64,000 bases of DNA from Doryteuthis pealeii (lineage: Eukaryota > Mollusca > Cephalopoda > Myopsida > Loliginidae). Each line of letters starts with the position of its first letter. Position 1 is the stretch's first letter. Where the stretch lies: NCBI GenBank assembly GCA_023376005.1, contig CM042157.1, positions 52,919,853 to 52,983,852 on the forward strand, given 5' to 3'. The position numbers were made by a program, and so were the translations under genes. Of this stretch, positions 56,829 to 64,000 are shown piece by piece. The notes under the pieces are model-generated. The model was not told the DNA's origin. It was given only the letters and a program-made list of their open reading frames with translations, and did not search any database.

Positions 56829-57349
56829 TGTGTGGTGATAATTTGGAGGACCAATCAAAAGTTTGGAATAGCAATGAAATCAGAATTTGGTGAGAGGGTT
56901 TTTAGATAAAACGCTAAGGCATATCTAAGAGTTTTTAAATAAAAATCAAACTGTTTTAATTATCTAAATATGGGGGCCAATATCTGTAAGTAGGGGTAGC
57001 GGACACAGGGCAGAACAAGAGATCAACATGGACAGAATGAGAGTTAGCTGTTGTCAAGAGAGCAGTTTCGACTGAATAGTAATTTGAAGCAGTTGACTTA
57101 GATACAAGTTAAAGGACAGATTGGTTGAGAGTTGAAGTAGTGGGGCGGGGGGTTGTTCACTGCAAAACAGCACCTTATCTTTTCTCCTTGTGATCCAATC
57201 TCAGTGCAGTGTGCAGCTTTGACCATGCAATGCAATACAGAAAAATGCACCTAAGCCAAGCGGCTCCATCATAGAGAGCTTATTGAACTAATGTTTCCTT
57301 GTAATTTAGGAATAGAAAACTAATTTCTGTATGTTAATGCAGAACTAGA
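56829..57349. other. Intron sequence, partly less AT-rich
   Basis: About 56990-57290 is richer in G and C, with a GTGGGGCGGGGGG run near 57140. No element ends were found. Confidence 0.35.
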
Positions 57350-57900
57350 AACAGCGCTGTCAGCTGAGGCTTTAGAATACACTGACTGCACCTCTGAAAA
57401 AGGGGTGAGACCATCGCTATGGGGTTACATGTTGGCCATGGGTGACGACCCAGGACGGAATCCTAGTGGATGAGCAATCTGACATACAACGGGCTGTCGG
57501 AGAAGCACCCTCTGATCAATCGGTTGGTCACGTCAAGCCCTAGCACCTATATGATTGCCCTTATGGCAAACCCCAATATTTTTAATTATATATATGCTAG
57601 AAGGCGGTGGCTGAGGGTCTTTGTCTTGGGAATGACATTAAACTCTATCTGATGGTGAAGTTCCAGTTCTGGAGGTATGTGTATTGTAGTGCAACCCTTC
57701 ATCCCCATTGCTCCCAGGTCCACTCTGACCCAGAGTGGTAGTACCTGTTAGGGTCCCATCTATGGTTAAATAGAAATTTGTTTATAAAAAATTGAGTTTA
57801 AAAAATTTTCTTCAAGACTATCACTACAAATCTTTTTTGAAACTTTGCCGGCATTAAATGACTCACCGAGTTGATATGCCATAAAATGAAAATTAAAAAA
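57350..57900 (+). mobile_element. Family A SINE-like element, long subfamily
   Basis: CTGAGGCTTTAGAATACACTG, CCATGGGTGACGACCCAGGA, CATCTATGGTTAAATAG and tail GTTGATATGCCATAAAAT. Compared with most copies it holds about 190 extra bases (57460-57640: CGGGCTGTCGGAGAAGCACC, CACGTCAAGCCCTAGCACC), shared only with 58312-58885. Confidence 0.68.
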
Positions 57901-58311
57901 AATTAAAAATCAGAACTAGAATCCAGTGATTAATTCATAAAGAACATCACATGAATTTGTCCTTACTTCCCTCAATAGTACCCAGTATGCTTGCCTTACT
58001 TGAGTGATTTGTAAGATGGAGGTATATGGCCATACAACTACTGTTTTGTAAGGATTTATTCAAAACAGTATGTAGCATTTAGTGTAGTTCCCATCTAACT
58101 TTTTCTGTCTTTTTGTTAAAGTTCAAGTGATGCAGCCATACAGTTGTACTGACATGGCTAAAGCTTGGAAGAATTCTTGTTTTATTTTATCAAAGATCAG
58201 ATTTTCATATGGTTGATAACCTGTCAATAGCAGTTCATGCAGTCGTTTTCAGTAGATGAGATATTGCTACCGAGATATATGAACTGGTCTGCTAATTTCA
58301 GAGACTTACCA
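57901..58311. other. Intron sequence, unassigned
   Basis: Nothing recognised. Confidence 0.4.
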
Positions 58312-58885
58312 TTTAGCTCTGTCGGCTGGGGCTTTGGAATACACAGACTGCACTTCTGCAGAGGAGTAACATCCTCCTCTACCTGTTGGCCATGGATGGT
58401 GACCCAGGATACTTAAAGACGGAATCCTTGTGATTGAGCTGTTCATGACCTGCAACACTCTCCTTTGGCCCTTATTTAGGCTAGACAGGCGGTCAGAGGC
58501 ACACTCCAATCAATCGACTGGTCACGTCAAACCCTAGCACCTATATGATTGTCCCAACCCTACTGCCTTTATGGCAACCCTAAACCCTTTTTATCATGTT
58601 CTAGAAGGCAGTAACTGGGGGTCTTCATGTCCTGGATATGACATTAAACTTTATCTGATGATGAGGTTCCAGTTCTGGTGGTATGTGGAGCACCACTTCT
58701 TCACCATTGTTCCTAAGTCCACTCTGACCAGGAGTGGTAGTACCTATTAGGTCCAATCTATGGGTTAAATAGAAACAAATGTTTGAAAAAAAAAATGAGT
58801 ACCCATCAAGACAAAACAAAAACGTCTTTGGCATAAAAGGACCCAATGGGTATACATGCCGTAAAACCCAACCAACCAACTTGCT
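58312..58885 (+). mobile_element. Family A SINE-like element, long subfamily
   Basis: GTCGGCTGGGGCTTTGGAAT, GGCCATGGATGGTGACCCAG, CACGTCAAACCCTAGCACC, GAGTGGTAGTACCTATTAGG and a tail ending AACCCAACCAACCAAC, the same (AACC)n end as the LINE at 38698. This is the best-preserved copy for a consensus. Confidence 0.7.
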
Positions 58886-59232
58886 ATTTAATGAGGAATT
58901 GGTACCATATTAGATAAATCAGAGATCATGTGTTTGAATCAAGTTTACATAAACCAATGTCTCTTTCTGCATGCTCCAGACTAAGTTTGAAGTAGAGGTT
59001 TTTTTTTGGGGGGGGGGGGTAATAATTTCATCAGTCAGTGGCATACAGTTTTTTAAAGTGTTAAGAATTTGGGGAACACTGGGGAACTTTTATATTTTCT
59101 ATCGAGAAAGCTATTCCATCAGAATATTGAATTTTATATTTGTGTAGATAGGATAGCCTATTAAGGTAATTTGTGATAGTCATATCAGTTTGTATGGTGA
59201 TCTAATTTTAATCACAATCATTTGTTTCTTAG
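58886..59232. other. Intron end before exon
   Basis: G-run at about 59009-59020. Acceptor TTTCTTAG at 59225-59232. Confidence 0.45.
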
Positions 59233-59317
59233 ATAAAAATTCCATTACTACTGCTGAATTCTGCTGATGATCCCTTGGTTCCTGAAGATCTACTAAGAAT
59301 CCCCAAACAACATGCTT
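59233..59317 (+). CDS. ABHD2: ABHD2-like exon: acid segment SADDPLV
   Basis: 85 nt between TTCTTAG and GTGAGT, starting in phase 0. It encodes IKIPLLLLNSADDPLVPEDL and LRIPKQHA plus one base. SADDPLV holds the catalytic Asp that pairs with the Ser of GFSMG and a His further downstream. The His exon (HGGH-type motif in this family) was looked for up to 64000 and not found, so the gene continues beyond the window or its next intron exceeds 4.6 kb. Confidence 0.9.
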
Positions 59318-59924
59318 GTGAGTAGTTTAGTAGTTTTCTTTCTTTTTCTTTTTTTTTTTTTTTTACAATAACTTCAATTTTTTCAATGGACTATAATGTA
59401 CTATATATGTATATGTACTATATATATGTGTGTGTGATTTTTTTTTTTGATTTTTTTTTTTTACACTAACTTCAATTTGTATGATGATAAATTGTACTGT
59501 GTGTGTGTGTGTGTGATAGGGTCAATTAATAAATTTTTTTGGTTAATTTTTTTTAACCTCGCAAAATATTTATTCTGTGGCTATTTAAAATTATGGCAAA
59601 TCAGAGTGTTCCAGGTTTGAATAGAGGTCTATCATCAAATTTTTGGTGGCTAAGTGAACTTGTGAAATTTTCAGAAGAATGTGTGATGTATATGGAGAAG
59701 TATGTTTTAGTTAAATAAAAAAAAAATTAAAAAAAGTTTATAAATAGGTTTGCCACTACAAAGGCTGAGTTGAAAAGACAATCCATCAAGTGGAAACAAT
59801 AGAAAAATTTCCATCTTCTGGGATGTGAAATGACCTATTACTATTGATTTTCTTGAAAAAGGTGCAACTGTAAACAGTACTTCCAGTTAACAATTCTTTT
59901 GGCAAAATTCATCTTATTAAATGA

Positions 59925-59984
<60 letters not shown>
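59318..59984. other. Sequence after the last visible exon
   Basis: T tracts near 59349-59364, (TG)n near 59500-59514, (TA)n at 59935-59979. No gene recognised. Confidence 0.4.
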
Positions 59985-59986
<2 letters not shown>

Positions 59987-60592
59987 AGGGAGTCAAAAAT
60001 TATCCACACTCTTGTTTTATGGAAGCTGAGATCTTCAATGATAACTCATTGGTATGAAGTGTTCAAACGATGTGTTTGAAAATGGCGAAGGCCGACAATT
60101 TGTAGGGAGATTATGTGCTTAATTAAAGTCATACCTAATTAGTTAATTAATACCTAATTAGTTAATTAATCAATTATAATTAAATGAATTAGGCGTGCAT
60201 ATTGGTTTAAATGTAAAGCGTAAACAATCGAGAAAAAGTCCATCTCTGTATGTACATTTCAGCCCATCAGGCCTCATCAGCAGAGCTATAGACAGGGCAG
60301 TGCTTTGTGCGCGATTCGAACCCTACCTGTCAGGCTGACATTCTAACCACTACACTAGCTGGCTTCCCCAGAATCTCTTGTTTATTTTAAACTGATATGC
60401 ACGCCTAATTCATTTAATTATAATTAACTAATTAGGTATGACTTTAATTAAGCACATAATCTCCCTACAAATTGTCGGCCTTCTCCTTTTTCAAACATAT
60501 CATTTGAACACTTCATACTGTTGTGCCATAAGTCACCCAAAAAGTGCGATACATATATCAGTTAAAACAAGAGTGTGGATAATTTTTGACTC

Positions 60593-60597
<5 letters not shown>
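59985..60597. mobile_element. Mariner-type inverted-repeat element with a SINE-like loop
   Basis: Ends GGGAGTCAAAAATTATCCAC (59990) and its mirror (60572-60593), each next to a (TA)n tract as expected for TA-targeting transposons. The arms continue with ACTCTTGTTTTA, a mismatched stretch, then TGTTTGAAAA, GGCCGACAATTTGTAGGGAG and the TAATTAAAGTCATACC region on both sides (about 60080-60200, 60400-60490). The loop (about 60212-60391) is the tRNA-like plus hammerhead-like unit. The frame at 60438-60695 is incidental. Confidence 0.7.
60212..60391 (-). ncRNA. tRNA-like SINE head followed by a hammerhead-ribozyme core
   Basis: On the minus strand an A-box-like TAGTGTAGTGG (60357-60347) and a B box GGTTCGAATC (60322-60313) form a tRNA-like head. 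About 30 nt later a full hammerhead core follows (60285-60244): stem I CUCUG/CAGAG, CUGAUGA, stem II GGCC/GGCU with a UGAUG loop (one G-U closing pair), GAAA, a two-pair stem III with a GUAC loop, then U-A before the cleavage point. All strictly conserved core bases are present. A very short stem III is known from hammerheads in retroelements, which act best as dimers. Activity is not shown. Confidence 0.6.

Positions 60598-60640
<43 letters not shown>
60598..60640. repeat. (TA)n microsatellite between mariner-type ends
   Basis: Lies directly between the right end of the palindromic element and the next mariner-type end. Confidence 0.95.
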
Positions 60641-60644
<4 letters not shown>

Positions 60645-60860
60645 AGTCAAAAATTATCCACACTCTTGTTTTATGGAAGCCGAGTTCTTCAATGATAACT
60701 CATTGGTTTGCCATTAGCCTCTCTCAAGCTTGCTAAATATTCTCATCAATGGTGGAGGTTGACAGACGTCTTGCTCCCTCTTTGTGCGTCACTCTTATCT
60801 GGACATTTTATTATTGTTAACCAAATTTGTTTGAATGAAAAGATGCTGCCCAAAAAAAAA
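60641..60860 (-). pseudogene. Mariner transposase N-terminal remnant with its terminal repeat
   Basis: Starts with AAGGAGTCAAAAATTATCCA, the same terminal repeat as 59990, then about 45 bp in common with it. On the minus strand the interior reads EGARRLSTSTIDENI (about 60785-60738) with a stop after it, and then NQ-VIIEEL. R-x-STSTxDENI is typical of the linker after the first helix-turn-helix of mariner transposases. Only this fragment remains. Confidence 0.6.
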
Positions 60861-61101
60861 TATAAAATATATATATATATGAGAGAGAGATTTAGTGTGG
60901 TAGAATCAGTGAGTTATTCTGAAAAACAACTTTAGGTGTTTGGACGTCAGCACACATTTGGAAGCACCTTGAGATGGAATTGAAAATGTATCTCTTACAC
61001 AGTTGAAGAAAATGATCTCAAATCAATCCTATCATCTCCACAAAGACACAGAAGATAATAAAAACTATTGAAAAAGGTTTTTTTTTTCTTGTGTTTAATA
61101 G
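60861..61101. other. Spacer up to the LTR
   Basis: Short (TA)n and (GA)n near 60869-60890. Nothing else recognised. Confidence 0.4.
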
Positions 61102-61365
61102 TGTTCCCCACACAGTACTGGTTAATTCTCACAGAAGTTTCCACACCGTTCACGACACAAAAGGTCTCAACTCTGTCGATATCAAAGTCCGTCAACGTCC
61201 TTACTGCAAAGTCTACTCACACTCACTGCCAACATGGCTGCCAGCGTCTCTCGTCTTTTGTTTATCCCGGAAGTGCTGACTAAGTTCGATAACTCAAGTG
61301 ATTATCCACGAAAGTTATCTCCCTTGTACTTCAGTAAGTCTCTCTCTCTAAAAATCTTTAAAACA
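61102..61365 (-). mobile_element. Putative 3' LTR of a Gypsy-type element
   Basis: Begins TGTTCCCC and ends AAACA on the + strand, so it has TG...CA ends on the element strand too. Just beyond its right border, CTCTCCCCTGA (61366-61376) is, on the minus strand, a purine-rich stretch (GGGGAGAG) suitable as polypurine tract. The 264-bp length is inferred from these features only, because the partner LTR lies outside the window. Frames at 61068-61464 are incidental. Confidence 0.5.
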
Positions 61366-64000
61366 CTCTCCCCTGATCTAAAAATCACAAAAGTCGCAGT
61401 TATGGGCTGGTCTCTTCACTCTGGCACTCCTTCACAAAGGCAGAGAGGAGTGTTCAGCTTCTGACTCCTCCGTGGATGCATTGTCCGACTCAGTGTCTTC
61501 GTTGTCATGCATCAGACTTTCCGCCCTCTCTCTGAGGACAGTGTACTGTCCGAGTCCCCCTCCGATTCGGTAATACAGTGGTGTGGAGGCAAGTCCTTCA
61601 TGTGACAGGGTGTCCCATCCCCAGAATTGACTGCGGGCTGACTATGTCGGTCACAATACCCTGCCGAACTTCGTTGTACACCAACTCTGCGGCGCCTTAA
61701 CCTACACTCGATCTCCTACTTGTAGGAGCTATGCTTGACGCAGCATTAGCTTCCTTCACCCTGACCTTCATATCGATGAATCCCATTTGCAGGCGCAGTA
61801 GAGGGTGATACATCGTCTCTTGGTGTTATGTTGTACCAGTAGACGGCCTCCTGTATAGGACAGCACATTCTGGCCGCAATTCGTTTCACCGTGCGGTGAC
61901 ATCACTCCGCTATGGGGTGTATGCACAATGGAATCGCAGCTGAATTCCCCACTCATGTGCGAAAAACTCAGAACTCCCTGCTGCAAAAGGCTGTGTCGTT
62001 GTCTGTGAGGATTTCGTGCGGTGGGCCACGCTCGAAGAACACTGCCTCTAGTTGACGAATCACGCTTCCGAGTCTTGCCTCGCCAACTGCTTCCACATGG
62101 AGAAACGCGATGGGCCACAGTCCGTGAGCGTTAGGAAATGGCAAGCACCATAGTGTGTAATGTCCATACCTAACCTCTGCCAGTTCCCGTTCACTCCAGC
62201 TTCCCTTTTCTAGCAGATCGTGCTGGGTCTGTGGATTGGCATTCTTCGCACATCCGTATGGCCGACTTAATGGCGGCTTTTGTTATTGTCAGGCAGATTC
62301 TCCTAACAAATAGGTGGTGCGACGCACTCCTGGGTGTCCCACTGCTTCTATGGATAGCCATGATTTGGCTTGCATCCAACTCGTCCACATGGACTGCGCC
62401 GATCAGTGGTTTAAGTCTGTTCTCCTTCTTCATTGCATTAAACACCACTGCGGTACTCGTGTCAGTCAGTCGGCGATGTTCCAAGCCGACGGAATCAACA
62501 TCACATCCAGTCAGCTCATACTCCTCCACAAGCTCCTTGAGTGTGCTCAGCCGCCTCCTGATAAGCATCTCGCTTGCAGCCTGCAGTGTCCGATACCCAG
62601 TGGTACACGCACACCGAATCTGTTTTCACGTGTAGTACCTTGCCCTGTCACTGAAAGCATTAACCCTGGCTCAGGTTAATGCCTTTCAGTATGGCATCCA
62701 GTTCGGCCATGTGTGTTGGCGTCATTTTTAGGTCGCAGCCAACAAGCATCTTCCAGCACGGTCTCGTGCCTCTCCAAGACTACTCCAGTTGCTAAAGAAC
62801 TGGCATCGACCCACATGTTCAGCTCCTTGCTGTCACGCACCAATCTCCTGCTCATAGTCGTCTCGGATCTCTGCTGCTACTGGATATTCCGGCACCCCAT
62901 TATGCAGTCCTTCAGGTGCACGATCCTCAGACCACTTCCATGATGCAGTCCACGTTTGGCTCTGATGGTCAAAGGTGGCGGTAAAGTCGGGTTCATTAAA
63001 TGGAAATAGCAGCACATTTATGTTTTTCCCTTCACCGAGCTGCACTGATCCTGTTGGCCAACAACAACACCTCCCAATGTTTTATCGCATCAATCCTAAT
63101 AGCAAATCAACCCCAGTGGTTTGCCGCGCACCACAAGCACATCGATTTTTGGAAGAATCGCCTTTGTCTGTGGATAGAGTCTACTCCGGTACCGCAACAT
63201 GCAAGGGACACTCCTCCAATCGTTATAACGTCCACTCTCACTTTCTTCCAAAATCGGTATCGATCTACATCCACAATTGTCTGCGAGCAACCCGTATCAA
63301 TTGGCGCCGAAACACGGCATCCCGTCAAATGTAGATGTCTGCCACTGGAGCGCCGCATTTACTTCTTGGTGAGGGGAAAAAAGGCTGGCGTTGATGCCTT
63401 GTCCTCTAACTCGTTTCCCAGACAGTCCCGGGCCCAGTGCCCATGTTCCCGGCATCGAAGCATCACACTTCCGGCAGTCCCTTGCAAAGTGACCTTTCCC
63501 GTTACACCTGTAGCAGGTCACATTGGTGCTGGGGCCGCTCCCCGGCACTACTGTGGGGTGAGCGTATAGCTGCAACTACATCCTGACTTTGGTCCACAGT
63601 CGTCGTCAGCACTCTCGCTATCAACTCCCCATGGTGAGGGTCTCGATATTTAGCTCCTGTTGCAGTCCTATCGAGATGGTGTCAGGGAACCCCGTGACAA
63701 ACGTCAGTTTCGTTAGCCTTTCCAGCCCATCTCCCTTGAACCTGGCCAATCCAACCAGCTGCCTGATATTGTTTAGCGTAGACATCCACGCATTCGCCAG
63801 CCCATCTGACCATGGTCAGTTTCCTGTATGCTGCAATGAAATTGTCTGTGAATGCTCCTTTCAACCGGGCCCTCAATCTGCTCTATTTCCTTCTGGTCGT
63901 CCTCATCCATTTTCATATAGAGGGCCAGTGCGTCTCCCACCAGGTATAATGGTAAAAGACTCGCCACATCATCTACCTGCTGAAGTTTCGCCACCAGTCT
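61366..64000 (-). pseudogene. Gypsy-type LTR retrotransposon gag-pol, lacking reverse transcriptase, cut by window end
   Basis: Minus-strand order: gag (64000-about 63580, LQQVDDVASLLPLYLVGDAL); zinc knuckle CYRCNGKGHFARDC (about 63515-63474, C-x2-C-x4-H-x4-C); protease with DTG (about 63300); RNase H with WVDASSLATG, AELDA and KTDSVCVYHW (about 62790-62590); integrase with H-H/CEEC zinc site (about 62440-62240), LTLTDCGPSR and ILTDNDTAF (about 62130-61995). Between protease and RNase H only about 50 codons remain and no reverse transcriptase motif is seen; the junction is near 62843-62850. Frameshifts and stops occur throughout and the third acidic residue of integrase is not recognisable. 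Composition is much less AT-rich than the rest of the window. Confidence 0.8.

Noticed and set aside
56549..56893. Six overlapping frames rich in Cys, Tyr, Val or His, Tyr, Thr
   Set aside because: Products of the compound microsatellite at 56597-56828.
60300..60370. A real tRNA gene on the minus strand
   Set aside because: A and B boxes are good, but acceptor and anticodon stems do not pair well, and it runs straight into the hammerhead-like part, so it is a SINE head.
61234..61464. Frame starting MAASVSRLLFIPEVLT
   Set aside because: Lies across the putative LTR and polypurine tract, opposite to the element's coding strand, with no recognised domain.

Overview
The window is AT-rich, repeat-laden animal nuclear DNA with one host gene, six exons of which are visible on the + strand. 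It looks like a mollusc, most likely a cephalopod. That rests on very large introns, dense (TA)n tracts, tRNA-derived SINEs whose heads and tails resemble octopus retroposons as I remember them, a molluscan-type Gypsy element, and the mixture of Helitron, Penelope-like, LINE and DNA-transposon copies. The species call is inference; no search could be run.

Host gene. An ABHD2-like alpha/beta hydrolase is spread over exons at 25326-25504, 44307-44471, 53479-53662, 54410-54608, 56339-56408 and 59233-59317. All have AG/GT borders and compatible phases. They encode the WGK-GHIQT segment, the CPGI and NHLG motifs, the nucleophile elbow GFSMG and the acid segment SADDPLV. The N-terminal membrane-anchor exon and the exon with the catalytic His were not found and should lie outside the window. 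The exon at 54410-54608 carries an apparent one-base insertion that breaks the frame.

Left part (1-25 kb, upstream or 5' intron). It holds a hAT-like non-autonomous element with a perfect 8-bp target duplication, a hairpin-rich 74-bp tandem array, several SINEs, a 1.2-kb foldback transposon, a Helitron, a repeated module ending in a splice-acceptor-like motif, a LINE pseudogene split by a transposon with a 4-bp target duplication, a second element with an 8-bp duplication (21.4-22.0 kb), and (CT)n and polypyrimidine tracts.

Middle part (25-44 kb, one giant intron). It holds Helitron termini of at least two families, a foldback element, and a 5.6-kb DNA transposon with long inverted arms. That transposon has a decayed DDE-like gene, is interrupted by a LINE tail, and carries mariner pieces in both arms. 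It is followed by two head-to-head Helitrons, one of which contains a GC-rich insert able to fold into many hairpins, and by a Penelope-like element with a GIY-YIG domain.

Right part (44-64 kb). Later introns are filled by one long SINE family, always on the + strand, whose tail matches the LINE at 38 kb. They also hold a transposon nested in one SINE, a 44-bp perfect palindrome and a two-stage hairpin. After the last visible exon come mariner-type inverted repeats whose loop holds a tRNA-like sequence followed by a complete hammerhead-ribozyme core. Last is a Gypsy-type LTR retrotransposon on the - strand that runs off the window and lacks its reverse transcriptase.

The strongest candidates for something undescribed are the tRNA-plus-hammerhead unit (60.2-60.4 kb), the GGGTCATT transposon group with asymmetric ends (7.3, 13.5 and 34.3-39.9 kb), and the multi-hairpin insert (40.6 kb).
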